DNA from: Morchella semilibera
Lineage: Eukaryota > Ascomycota > Pezizomycetes > Pezizales > Morchellaceae
Assembly (NCBI GenBank): GCA_009192285.1
Contig: WBVU01000015.1
Span: 1,066,190 to 1,130,189, forward strand
Length of the DNA: 64,000 nucleotides
Reading direction: 5' to 3'
Both the position numbers and the translations under genes were made by a program. Numbering within the stretch: the first letter of the stretch is position 1; each line of letters starts with the position of its first letter. This document shows, piece after piece, positions 31,590 through 43,044 of this stretch. The notes under the pieces were generated by a model, which saw nothing but the letters and a program-made list of their open reading frames with translations, had not been told where the DNA came from and made no database searches.

Positions 31590-34500
31590 ATGTTTTCTTC
31601 ATCCCCACCAAGAAGTTTTTCTCCCTCACATTCATTTACCTCGTCTATATCAGCGGGGCCTCCGTCCTCTCTTACGATAATCCACCATAACTGTGCCAAC
31701 AGTCATAAAGTGTTCCTTTCACTCTTTTCGTCGCTTTCTTCTGCGGCCCCGCCTCATTTGATCTTAGTTCAAGAGCCGTATTTATTTAAGAATTGTCCTT
31801 TGACTGCTCCTGGATACCAACTTATTCTTCCCCATCGAAACACCACGGATAAGATTCGCGTGGCTGCTTATATTTTGTCTGACTGGAGTACCGAGGTCTC
31901 CTTTCAGACCCACTCTCTCTTTCGAGGCGATGTTATGGCCTTAACCTTTTATTGGAATAATATACATGTATCCACTCCTTCGTCTTTTACGGTGATTAAT
32001 GCCTATAACAGTCATTTGTCTCCTTCCTCCCGCTCTCTTCCACCGGATCTTCTCTTTCCTGCCTCCAACGAACCAGTTGTTGTCTGCGGAGACTTCATCA
32101 GCAAACTCAACTTTTGACTGGAGTCTCCCAACAGTCTCCCGGGTCTCCTGAGAGTCTCCTGACACTCCTGGATACCTTTTGAGTCTCCTGAGACTCAGGA
32201 GACATCGGGAGACAAATGAAGTCTTGCTGATGTTGAACATACATTCTCGTTTTTCCGATCCACGTAAAGCCCTCTCTTCACGAGAGGAAGCTCTCTCCAA
32301 TCAATATTTTAATGCAGCCCACCAAAAAGGGTTTTCTCTCCTCAATACACCAGGAATTGCCACACGCATTTCCCCCAATCCTCTTCAAAGACATAGTGTA
32401 ATCGACCTCGCCTTTGCGAATGCGACTGCTCAAGCGCTATCACCCTCATGGACCAATAGGCTTCCCCATACAGGGTCAGACCATACTCCCATTCGCCTTA
32501 GATTCCACTGGAATTCCTCACCACCCCCCTTTTCCTCCTCCCTTCGCAACTGGAAAGATGCCCCATGGCCCCTAATCCAGGATACCCTGAAGGATCTTCA
32601 ACTTCCCCCCCCTACGGATCAAATGGATACCTGGTTTGAGTCCGCCCTAGGGGCAATTACCGGCCCCATTGTTGACCTCACACCAAGGAAAAGGCCCAGT
32701 CAGTGGTCAAAACCGTGGTGGTCCCCTTATCTCAGCCAGCTTAGACGTATCTACCACTCAGTCGCCAGGGATTACAAGCGTGGATTCGCTCCACCCTTCG
32801 CCCTGAAAGCGGCTAAAAATCAATATTTTAATGCTATCCAGAAAGAGAAAGATTCTTACTGGAACAATTACGTCGCCCAGGCCAATTCTTCGCAGGTTTG
32901 GCGGCTCACCCGGGCAGCCAGAAGAGATAAAACTCAGAAGCTCCCACTATTTCCAAACGCCACCACTCCTTCGGAGGTGAATGACGCCCTCCTGTCACAC
33001 TTTTTTCCACCCACTCCTGCTTCTTCTCCCCATCCTTCTGTGTCTCAGTTCAGGGACGTTGAAGATATTACCCCGCTGGAAGTCTCAACCGCCCTTGCAG
33101 CGGCCTCCAATAATTCAGCTCCGGGCCCTGATACTTTTCCTCCAATGGTTTGGAAAAAGGTCCACGCCGCAAATCCCCTACTTCTCCCCTCGCTTCTCAG
33201 TCCGCTTCTAAAAACCGGTTACCACCCGCTTAAGCTTAAGACAGCATACGGGGTGGTCCTACCGAAACCAAACAAACCAGACTACGAATCTCCTTCTGCA
33301 TACAGAATTATCGTCCTCCTGGAAACCATTTCCAAGGTACTCGAAAGAATTGTGTGCTACCGACTGGCATCCTTTGCGAGGGAAGTCAGGCTAATCCACC
33401 CGCATCAATGCGGCTCTATCAGGGGCCTCTCAACCGCAGATGCCTTTACTACTTTACAACACGAGATTCGGCTCCTGCAAAGGGCCAAACTTAGAGTCTC
33501 CACTCTCTTCCTGGACGTCAAGGGTGGCTTTGATCATGTCAACCCCCTTGTCCTTGCAGATATTCTTACTAAACACAATACTCCCCCCTATATAACCAGT
33601 TGGGTCCTCTCCTTTCTCTCCGAGAGGAAGTGCACTCTACTTTTCCCCGGCTCCCCCAGAACCCCCCTAGCGGTCGATGTAGGCGTCCCCCAGGGATCCC
33701 CCATCAGCCCTCTGCTTTTTTGCATATATGTTTCCCCTCTACACATCGATCCCTCCCCTGGCATCACTCTATCCTACGTGGACGATTTTGCCTTTACTGT
33801 TGCCTCCCCTTCATATGCGCAGAATTCTCAGCTCCTGCAGGATTGCTTTGATAAAGCGACGATTACAGGACAACATATGAATATTTACTTCTCGCTTCCT
33901 AAAACCGACCTAGTTCATTGGCGCACCCCGAAAGACAAGGCGGCAGTTGATAACACCCCCGTTATTCTTCAAGGTCACCCTATTCAGCCCTCTCATGAGA
34001 TTAGATGGCTCGGATACCAATGCACCCCCACCCTCGATCCCCACCCACATTTTCAGAAAAGAGTGAAGGCTGCTATGGCCTCCTTCGCCTTGATTCGCCA
34101 ATTCTCCTCCGCAGGGAAGGGCCTCACCGCTCTCAACTGCCGAAGGCTTGCCATTATGGCCATTCTCCCCATTCTGACATACGGGGCTACCTGCTTTGCC
34201 CCATCTCAGAAAACAATCAAAATACTCTCCACCGCCTGGCACTCCGTTCTCAGATGGGTCACCAACTGCTTTCGGTCCACCCCTACCTCTATTATTCAAG
34301 CTGAGGCCTCGTGTGCCCCCATTGATCTCTACCTTACCTCTCTAAAGCTACGGTACGCGGCCAGAATTCTGAATGCCGATCCCAAATATAATCCTGTTTC
34401 CGCCCGCCTCCCCGCTTCATTCCCCGCTATGAGCGAATTTAGGAATAATTCGAACCGTCTCCTCTTAAAGGGCATACCCAACCCCCCAAAACTCTGGAAT

Positions 34501-35097
34501 TCAAACAGGAAAGGCGTAGCCCGCCTTCCAATAGATGAACTCTGCCATCTGTTGCTTGTGAACTCCCCGGATTTTGCCCAGAATCAGAACCCGAACCCCA
34601 CCCTTGGCTTTCTTATTAAGAAACATATTATATTATCATGGAAGTCCCTCCCCACCCCGGCCTATTACCAATGGCCAATAACCAACAAACCACACCCCCA
34701 TCTAGCCCTTAGCAAGTTTATATCGGGCAGAATATGCCAGATGCGAGCCCATAAGAGCTACCTTGCTGCCCACCCCTCATGGATGAATCCCGACTTTCCC
34801 CCTCTCTGCCCTCGATGCGAAGAGGAGGACGAAGACTTTCATCACGCCATTCTAGCATGCTCAGCACGTTCCGCTGCCCGGGCAACCCACATTGCCTTCG
34901 CCTCCTCGTTAGAGGATCTTTTTGCAAATCAACAAACGACGGGTGCCCTAGGACAGTACATTAGGGCTACGCGTACAGCTTTTCCAGTTAAAGATCAGGT
35001 TGCTAAATCACCACTTTATTCTCTTTCATCGTCTTCGTCACTCTCTACTTTGTCTTCTGTTTCTTCCGTTTGTTTGGAGTTAGATAGGGAAGAGTAA
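31590..35097 (+). pseudogene. LINE ORF2 (endonuclease-reverse transcriptase), disrupted by a MITE
   Basis: The ATG at 31,590 opens an APE-type endonuclease: LILVQEPYLF, then CGD at 32,084-32,093, where the MITE (32,096-32,232) introduces a stop at 32,115. Beyond the MITE the frame resumes exactly with LNIHSRFSDPR, so the motif GDLNIH is restored on paper with one TT copy removed. Then SVIDLAFA and GSDHTPIRLRF (endonuclease), and reverse transcriptase (LPKPNKPDYESPSAYRIIVL; LDVKGGFDHVN; VPQGSPISPLLF; LSYVDDFAF, 33,768-33,795). A C-terminal CPRCEEEDEDFHHAILAC zinc-binding motif follows. The stop is at 35,095. The domain order and fungal host suggest the Tad1 clade. Confidence 0.93.
32096..32232. 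mobile_element. 137-bp MITE with CATCAGCAA termini inside LINE ORF2, TT duplication
   Basis: It is the same family and length as 15,343-15,479, in inverted orientation, about 90% identical. Terminal sequences are CATCAGCAAACTC...GTCTTGCTGATG. Flanking TT (32,094-32,095 and 32,233-32,234) is a 2-bp duplication, because removing the element and one TT restores the endonuclease reading frame. This gives an unambiguous boundary for the family. Confidence 0.93.
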
Positions 35098-35264
35098 GGT
35101 TTTCTTTTTATGCAACGAGTTATGATTTAGGCGGTTAGGTTTGGTTGGGGATAGGTTTTATTTATGCCATAGGGTTTCCCTGCATGCAACATTCTTGTAC
35201 CTAGAAATCAATGAAATTATGAAATAAAAAAAAAAAAAAAAAAAAAAAACGAACAAAACCATCA

Positions 35265-36013
35265 AGCGAGGTTACCAGCAACCATAGAGGATCACTCAAC
35301 CTCGCCACAAACAGAATCCCAGCATGCAGATCCTTGGTTTCGGAGATAGCCAATTTTTCGAGTTTTGGCGGTATGTAGTCGAATACATCCGCTTAATTTA
35401 TCGGTATCCGACATCAATAATTTATGACCCACACTATATATGGCCGCATATGCGTGACTTTATGCAAGAAAACCTCCCTATTTAAACAGTATGGCAGAAA
35501 TACAGATAGACGAGTAGATTACATCGATTTGTGTGGACGCTTGGCATAAAACCGCAATCTTATTGGTTGAGAGTGACGGAGCGACAGGTATTGACTAAGC
35601 ACGACACATCAAAACCTGTGAACTCGCCATATGAAATGTCTAACTGGCGGGAGTGGGAATGGGGAGGGGCGGAGAGGGGGGGGGGGGGCGATGGCCCCCA
35701 TAACTACATGTACGTACCGTATAAAGGGATTAAAACTCGCGAGGTGGTAACCCCTAGTAGCTACATGTAGGTACTGTGTCTGACGTATTTACCCCTCCTT
35801 GATTCTTCTTGCTTCCATATACCCTTTCTCCCACTCTCCACCTCTTGTATTTTAACATATTTATTCCCAGGAATCTATCTATTTCCTCGTTAACTATCTT
35901 CCTACACTGAAGCAGCTGTAGACTCTTATCTCTCGCATTGCCTATCCTCAACAGACCTATATACTTACATTTCCTTATTTCCGGGACTGAGCCCTCAATA
36001 GCAACACCTAGCA
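35265..36013. other. Intergenic region upstream of TPS1
   Basis: The first part is the former 5' flank of the pogo element. A G-rich run lies at 35,674-35,690. Two TACATGTA palindromes stand at 35,705-35,712 and 35,762-35,769, about 310 and 250 bp before the TPS1 start. The stretch 35,800-35,960 is pyrimidine-rich and may be the TPS1 5' leader. No coding sequence supported. Confidence 0.6.
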
Positions 36014-37745
36014 ATGGCTACCCAATCAAATCTGATAATGGTGAGCAATCGCTTGCCTATATCATTAAAGAAAAAGGACAACGGCGAATACTCCTACAAT
36101 ATGTCTTCCGGAGGTCTCGTCAGTGGCTTATCGGGGATGACAAAAGACACAACTTTCCACTGGTTTGGCTGGCCTGGTTTAGAGGTCCCAGAGGGAGATG
36201 TAGACAAGGTGACGAAAGAGTTGGAAGAGAAGTATCAGGCTGTACCAATTTGGATTCCTGATGAGATGGCCGATCGACATTGTGAGTGTTTCACATCAAC
36301 TATCCTTATTAGTCTTGCACCGCAACTAACACCTGTTAAGATAATGGATTCTCAAGTAAGTTAATCGCGGCCCGTATTATCACAAGTGCTTTCTAATAAG
36401 CTGTCGTAAAGACTCAATTCTTTGGCCATTATTTCATTACCACCCCGGCGAGATTAGCTTCGATGAGAATGCATGGGTCGCTTATAGAGATGCGAATAGA
36501 CTGTTTGCCAAAGCTGTCGCCAAATCTGTTAAGGATGGCGATTTAGTATGGGTTCACGATTATCATTTGATGTTGCTTCCTGCTATGCTTAGGGAGGAGA
36601 TCGGGACGTCGGTCAAGAATGTGAAGATTGGCTTTTTCCTGCACACACCATTTCCGAGCAGTGAAATATATAGAATTCTGCCAGTCAGAGAGGAAATCCT
36701 TGAAGGGGTTTTGCACTGCGATTTGCTAGGCTTCCATACTTTTGACTATGCTAGACACTTTCTATCATCATGCTCTCGTATATTGTAAGCTTCCCACTTC
36801 AATTACATAGTCAATTTACAGCACTAATTACTTTAGAGGATTAACAACAACTCCAAACGGCGTAGAATTCAAGGGGAAACTACGAACTGTTGGCGCCTTC
36901 CCAATTGGAATAGATCCCGACAAGTTCACCGAAGGCTTGCAAAAACAATCGGTCCAGGATAGGATTGCACAGCTTGAGAAAAAGTTTCAGGGTGTAAAAC
37001 TTATTGTTGGTGTCGATAGATTGGATTATATCAAGGGTGTTCCTCAAAAGCTTCACGCATTGGAGGTATTCTTGACTGAGCATCCGGAATGGATTGGGAA
37101 AGTTGTTCTTGTTCAGGTTGCAGTCCCAAGCAGAGGGGATGTGGAAGAATATCAAAATCTTCGGGCGGTTGTTAATGAGCTGGTGGGACGTATAAATGGC
37201 CGATTTGGTAAGATATGAAGTCTGTGAACATCTTATAGGCTAGATACTAATAATATTCCAAGGCTCTGTTGAGTTTATGCCCATTCACTTTATGCACAAA
37301 AGTGTCAACTTTGAAGAACTTATTTCCCTTTATGCTGTTTCCGACGTTTGTCTCGTTAGCTCTACTCGAGACGGCATGAATCTTGTCTCTTATGAGTATA
37401 TCGCGACTCAACAAAAACGGCATGGTGTCATGATCCTTTCCGAATTCACTGGTGCCGCCCAAAGTTTGAATGGGAGTATAGTTGTCAACCCATGGAACAC
37501 AGAGGAACTGGCAAATGCCATACATGAGGCTATAACTCTCCCCCCTGATCTACGGGAGGCAAATCATAAAAAACTTTATGAGTACGTTACAAAGTACACG
37601 AGGTCAGTCTTCTCTCCTAGTTGTCGTATCAGCCCCATACTAATCGGGATGAATAAGTTCTTTCTGGGGCCAATCTTTCGTTGGTGAACTTACTGCTATT
37701 TCTGAGCAATCTGACAAATCGACTCCAGCCGATCCAAGTACATGA
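36014..37745 (+). CDS. TPS1: Trehalose-6-phosphate synthase
   Basis: Glycosyltransferase family 20 enzyme that makes trehalose 6-phosphate from UDP-glucose and glucose 6-phosphate. It is the first step of trehalose synthesis and a control point of glycolysis and stress tolerance in fungi. Exons: 36,014-36,281; 36,341-36,355; 36,412-36,784; 36,837-37,207; 37,263-37,602; 37,658-37,745, giving 484 residues, the usual length. Conserved parts: VSNRLPIS, MSSGGLVSGL, GWPG, HDYHLMLLPAMLR, FFLHTPFPSSEIYR, LLGFHTFDYARHF, GVDRLDYIKG, STRDGMNLVSYEY, SEFTGAAQSL. Exon 2 is only 15 nt (coding YNGFS with its flanks) but is needed for the conserved sequence and frame. The C-terminus is WGQSFVGELTAISEQ plus a short tail; no phosphatase domain. 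No defect seen. Confidence 0.96.
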
Positions 37746-39295
37746 TCTTGGAAGTACCAGTTCGCCTATACTTTATAGCGCTTTGTTCTTCACTTTTGTA
37801 CTTTCTCTTCATCTTTAGTGGTATATCCGGCATTTTTTCAAGTCCAAGACGTGGAGTATCTGAAGGAGTAGATGCTATTATAATTCCTAAGTATAACTCG
37901 ATAACTCCGTAGCTGGGCCATATTGCAAATTTAGGACGATAGAGGAACGCCGGGGGGGGGGGGAGATACACTAAATCTTTGAAGGCTAAGACCATCTGGG
38001 ATGTTATTGATGGACTCAGACGATAATGACGCTTTAACAATATTCCTTTGCTTCAAAAGCAGCCACCAGACACAATTATTTGAAGGCTATTCATAACAGG
38101 ATACGCGTACGTTGCCTCTGTAGGCTCCACTAGCTAGACCAGTTGGTAGTGATATGAAACGCTGGACCGTTTAGAATGATACAAATATAACTCGGGAGAG
38201 CTACTCTAGAGTACTTGTAGTATGTAGGTACAGTCGCACCTCGCTGTACTGAACGTGCATAATCGGGCGCGACTCGTTCTTTATCCCTTCGTCTGTCAGT
38301 TAATTGCTGCCAGGTTTGAGACATCTGATCTTGCCAAAGAAAGACCTAGTTTAGACAAAAATTCTTAACAGCAAATCTTACGGAGAGGGGTTAGGGTTTC
38401 ATCATGCGGTTTCCCCCAGTTTTTTGGCAGTATGTAGTTCAAGTGGACTCAACTCTGGAATAGAAAGATACCATAGTTAATTATGGAACTTCTGCGATTT
38501 CTGGAAAAAAATCTCCATCAATGTGGATAGATCAAGCAAACACTTCGTTAATCGTAAAAATAGTACTACGGGTAAGTCTGTAGACAGCGGTTGTGGTTGC
38601 AACCATGGCCGGCGCAGTTCTGGAGACTTACCCCTAACCCCGTAGTACAGCAGATTCGGTTTGTATGGGAACAGGGGTGTGACAGGGATCCTTCGGTTTG
38701 GGGAGGTTTTTTTTTATAACCAACACCCAACGAGTGGCTAGTGAGGGGTGTCAACGACATGGGTATGTATATAGAATATGACTGCTATTGCATACACACA
38801 AAATTGCCAAGTCCCCTCGATTTTGTATGGTATGTAATATTGGTTGTAATATTGGTTGTGTTCGGAAACGTCTTGAAGCTTGAAGGGACGAGTAGGTAGG
38901 CACCAACACCCGCGCGCAAATCTTGGGACTATTCAGCTAGATCCAAAATTAGATGAGATTCCCCACATCACATATATATACATGTAGGTACATATACTCT
39001 AGAGTACCTACATGTACAGCGGTAGGTAATAAGTGATGGAACACAGCAGTACCTGATTTGGTAAAACGCCACCAACGTTTGGTGTTTGTGCTCTCAGTGC
39101 ACTTATTACCTGTAGCTGTACATACATGTACATGTAGTTCCCGCTGCCTCATCCCTCTCGAATTAATAACAACGCTACCTCATCTCTATCCTAATGATTC
39201 ACTAGCCTTAAAAGGACTCTTTTGCTACTTCTATATATACAACTAGTCTACGACAGACAATAACAGAACTTAACGCGAATCTTTCAACGCATGTC
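37746..39295. other. Intergenic region between TPS1 and the AAA ATPase
   Basis: No gene is supported; short open frames lack motifs. It contains a G run (37,953-37,965) and, near 38,417-38,437, CCCAGTTTTTTGGCAGTATGTAG. That is similar to GAGTTTTGGCGGTATGTAG near 35,357 and may be a shared transposon scar. Four TACATGTA palindromes lie at 38,979-39,136. Confidence 0.5.
38979..39016. promoter_or_regulatory. Perfect 13-bp inverted repeat of TACATGTAGGTAC
   Basis: TACATGTAGGTAC and its exact inverse GTACCTACATGTA are separated by 12 bases (ATATACTCTAGA). Two more overlapping TACATGTA motifs follow at 39,123-39,136. The cluster is 160-320 bp upstream of the presumed start of the AAA ATPase. A dimeric protein-binding site is plausible, but function is not shown. 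Confidence 0.6.
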
Positions 39296-41767
39296 ATGAA
39301 GGCCAAAGCATATTCTACATTACAGAAAACTTACGACCAATCGCACCTTATATGTTCCACGGCTGTAAATATCCCATCTATCCTCACATTTCTCCAACTA
39401 GTCAGGCCCTTTTTTATTTATTTGTATATCTATTAATGGCGTGGCTTTAGGTGTACTACGAGAGTCAGGGAAACAACGACGAGGCCTTGAGATGTTGGCG
39501 CGAGTGCCTCTCGCAACTCCATGGCTATAATACTGGGGGCTATCGGCCTTGCACCGAAACGGAGAGGACACTTCTACAATCACTAAAAATGATGCAGGAT
39601 CAGTGTCAGGAAAGGGTTGATGTCTTGCAAGCAATATTGATGAGCAAGGAAGAACTCAAGAATAATCAATGGTGGAACACTGGTAACCCGGAAGAGACTG
39701 ACTCCATCAAACCTTCATCTACAAATGTCCTAGAATTTCCAATATCACCTCCTATCCCGCCACGACTGCCAGAGAGTCCATACACGCCTCAGGCTTCCGC
39801 TGTAAGCTCCCCATCCTCATTTGAGGTGCATACTACGCGGGGCTCTCACTTGGCAAGGGCAATTCCCCTTGTGAGTATCCCGCGGCTATCTCGAGCGCCC
39901 AGTCCGGAAAAAAGGGCATTTTTATCCACCCTGAGATCTGCCAAAAAGGAGAGAAACAACGAGGCGTCACCCAAGTCAGAAGGCGTTACAGCTGTGAAAG
40001 CAGCAGCCCTTGCCTGGAGTTCTCTGTCGCGGACCGAAGCGGAGACTCTTTCTCGTACACTTTCAACCCCATCAGCGGATATAGTGGATCATACCAGAAA
40101 GAATGATAGAGCTTCTACATCTACATTAGGCCTTCATAATAGTCTACAAACATCTATCACATCCTCTCAACAATGTATCCTGCCTAGTCTTGTCTCACCC
40201 AAGAAAAAACACCGCCCTCAAGGTACAATACTCCCTTTCGGAAACTCTGATCAACTCTGTTTTAATTCAGTGCCTCCACCCCCTCCACCGCATCAATATT
40301 CCCTAGGTAGATCCTTGGCTTCATCTCATGAATCCACCGTTGGCTTAAGAGCTACCCATACTTCCAAATCCTATTATCCAATAGGCCTAGATCTCTCGAC
40401 CCCCACTGCTATAACTGAACGGAATCCCGTGAAACCTATCGTTGAGCACTCATTACCAACAAACGTGAATTCGCCCCTACCCCGAAAGCCAGTCCATACT
40501 ATCATGCAGATGATGGCCGCAACTGAAAAGGATACCCGTAGCCAGCAATATGCGCGAGCCCTAAAAGAAGATCCCTATCAAAATGGCTATCACCAGTTTG
40601 GCCAAGTAGCCGGTCCCGGCAATGATAGTTACAACGCCGAAGATATCTTTCAAAGGACTACATTCCAAAATGCCCTTTCAACAGAGCAGAATAACAGGAT
40701 AACCAATGCACTCAGGGAAGTTGGTAAAAGAGTGGATAAACAGGCTGCTTTGCAACTAGCCAATGAGATAGTTAGTCAAGGAGATGAGGTTAGGTGGGAT
40801 GACATTGCCGGGCTAGATACTGCAAAGCTAGCCTTGAAAGAGGCAGTCGTCTATCCATTCTTGAGGCCCGACCTGTTCAGTGGCCTAAGGGAGCCTGCAA
40901 GAGGGATCCTACTATTCGGCCCTCCAGGCACTGGGAAAACAATGGTTGCGAGAGCTGTTGCAACGGAATCAAAATCTACATTCTTCTCGATATCAGCATC
41001 GTCTTTAACATCGAAATACGTAAGCTTTCCCTTATTTCTCATGTGTAGGAATCTAGTTATCTAAATTGGGTTTGCAGCTCGGTGAGTCGGAGAAGCTTGT
41101 CCGAGCTCTCTTCGCTCTCGCCAAAGCACTCGCGCCAAGCATCATATTTGTAGATGAGATTGATTCCCTTCTTTCTTCAAGGAGTGGGAGTGGTGAACAT
41201 GAGGCTACCAGGCGGATAAAAACGGAATTTTTGATACAGTGGTCTGATTTAACAAGAGCTGCCGCCGGAAAGGACACAGAAGTGGGGGATGCCTCAAGAG
41301 TTCTAGTCTTAGCTGCCACAAACCTACCATGGGCGATTGACGATGCCGCTCGACGAAGGTTCGTCCGTAGACAATATATTCCTTTGCCAGAAGGACCAAC
41401 ACGGAAAAATCAACTTCTACGGCTATTAAGCCACCAGAAATACCAAATTAACCATGAAGAAATGGAGGACCTCGTGAGGCTTACCGACGGTGAGTTTCTC
41501 AACAATATTCCTGATGGGTCACGATACTGGGCTTATATCAACATAAAAGGGTTTTCTGGATCAGATTTGACCGCATTAGCAAAGGATGCTGCTATGGGGC
41601 CATTGCGAAGCCTCGGGGAGGCTCTACTCCAAATTCAGAAAGATGATATCCGACCGATTACATTTTCTGACTTTAAGGCCAGTTTAGCTTCAATAAGGCC
41701 CAGTGTGAGTAAGGAAGGACTTCAAGCGTTTGAAGATTGGGCGGAAAGTTATGGAGAGCGGGTATGA
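39296..41767 (+). CDS. MIT-domain AAA ATPase (Sap1/spastin-like)
   Basis: Meiotic-clade AAA ATPase related to yeast Sap1 and to spastin/fidgetin. Exons: 39,296-39,364; 39,451-41,019; 41,078-41,489; 41,550-41,767, 755 residues. The N-terminus ([31 protein letters not shown]) resembles a MIT three-helix domain that binds ESCRT-type tails. A long disordered Ser/Pro-rich linker follows. The AAA domain has [13 protein letters not shown], Walker A GPPGTGKT, Walker [12 protein letters not shown], sensor 1 [15 protein letters not shown] with the Arg finger region, and the C-terminal [20 protein letters not shown]. The third intron (60 nt) has no in-frame stop, so a retained form would add 20 residues; removing it restores TDGFSGSDL. 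The first exon is short and a further upstream exon is possible. Role in membrane or microtubule remodelling is by family only. Confidence 0.9.
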
Positions 41768-41993
41768 GGCGATACCCTTTATCGTGGTAACCTTACCGGA
41801 ACCTTAGCCAGACTTCTACCTTTTTTAAAGGAACTCATAGATAGATTTGAAAATGTACAACTATTCTCTAGGAGATAATAAGTGAACTAGCATGTGCTGC
41901 ATCGAATTTACGCCAGCATCTCAAGCCAGCAATTGAACTATCCAACGATATTTGTACAAAACCCGTTTGCTCAATTACCCCGCTAAAAGCATC

Positions 41994-42479
41994 CTAAGCC
42001 TCTTCTTGTCTGAGTTTTAAAGATTTTTCCTTTGCCTCAAGCCATTTTTCTGGCCTCAGTTCCTTCAATACGGTAGAATTTTCCCATAACCAAGGCTTCG
42101 CTACAACTCTCCTCTCCTCCTTCGCGGCTCGCTTTTCCATCATCCTTGCAAGCCATTGCTCATGTGTCTCAACTGGCTTACGAGGCTCAGCCGTTCGAAC
42201 CGGTGAAATAATCTCGGCCACCATGTGTTTTTTCATCTTCGATGAGATTTCGGGCTCGACACGAACAACGTCGCCTTCAATGCATGCTTGATATTCATCA
42301 TGAACGAGGAGAATCTTTGGTCGTACATAATCCTGTATAGAACCATTAGCACAGGGTATAATAGCCAACAGAACAAGAAGACTTACCTTTCGAATATGCT
42401 TCTCCCAGTGCAGCATCGGCACGCGCACTCTAATAGTCTTCAGGGTCCTCCCGCACGAAACGACAACACCAACTGGCAT
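41994..42479 (-). CDS. MRPS17: Mitochondrial ribosomal protein uS17m
   Basis: Small-subunit mitoribosomal protein binding 12S-type rRNA. Exons 42,387-42,479 and 41,994-42,332, 143 residues. The N-terminal OB-fold signature is MPVGVVVSCGRTLKTIRVRVP...HWEKHIRKDYVRPKILLVHDEYQACIEGDVVRVEP, written here in part: VVVSCGRTLKTIRVRV and KILLVHDE..ACIEGD. The end is a charged helical extension typical of fungal mitochondrial forms. The intron (42,333-42,386, GTAAGT...ACAG, 54 nt) lacks in-frame stops, so the unspliced frame is also open; splicing gives the conserved KHIRKDYVRPK. It is transcribed away from the AAA gene's 3' end (convergent, 226 bp apart). Confidence 0.85.
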   Translation of the reverse strand: MPVGVVVSCGRTLKTIRVRVPMLHWEKHIRKVSLLVLLAIIPCANGSIQDYVRPKILLVHDEYQACIEGDVVRVEPEISSKMKKHMVAEIISPVRTAEPRKPVETHEQWLARMMEKRAAKEERRVVAKPWLWENSTVLKELRPEKWLEAKEKSLKLRQEEA

Positions 42480-43044
42480 CTTTAGAGGTGTTGGTGGGGG
42501 TTCAAACCAAAGAAATCGTTTTCCGTAGAAAGGGCGTGAGGTTGAAATTAAGTTGATGCACTATTCGTGGGGCGCCCACGCCACTTACTCAATATCAAAT
42601 TAGCCAGATAAGGACAAGTGCGGATGCGGCTTTAGTCAGATGGCATTACATCGGTCCAATCAACGAAGAGTTAACTTGATGGCTTAACTTGATGGTAGAT
42701 AGGGCTACTTAATTCGGATTCAATCTAAAAATGTATCTTTTTTGCTCTCTCCTAACATATTTACATGGGCAATAAGACAACAAATCATTCTTGGTAAAGT
42801 TCCCCTAATACGTTTGAACCTGTACAAATGCAAAAAAAAAAAAAAAAAAAAAAAAAAAGGAAGAAGATCCACGCCAACCCCGGAAAAGTTTACCCATTTC
42901 TAATTTATGATGGTTGAAAAGCAGTACCAATCCTGAGGCCAAGGACAAATAAGAGTTCGTCAAACGGAAGGTTCTAACACTATACATTCTACTTTGACAA
43001 CAAATTAATTGTTGCGGAGAAGGTAATATCTATAGATTGACTCG
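42480..43044. other. Intergenic region between uS17m and mitoferrin
   Basis: AT-rich with a poly(A) run at 42,834-42,858. It holds the 5' flank of uS17m and the 3' flank of the mitoferrin gene, both on the minus strand. No coding sequence seen. Confidence 0.6.

Larger units (their letters stand above)
29931..35248 (+). mobile_element. Tad-like LINE (non-LTR retrotransposon), 5.3 kb
   Basis: Two open frames, a 3' poly(A) of about 25 and a target duplication ACGAACAAAACCATCA (29,915-29,930 and 35,249-35,264; up to 18 bp if adjoining A residues count) define a complete insertion. ORF1 is intact. ORF2 is intact apart from one MITE insertion in its endonuclease domain. The lack of stops means the LINE was probably active not long ago. 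Confidence 0.95.

Noticed and set aside
38417-38437. Sequence shared with about 35,357 (TTTTGGCRGTATGTAG)
   Set aside because: Similarity is short and no matching inverted terminus or target duplication was found, so it was not called as a transposon end.
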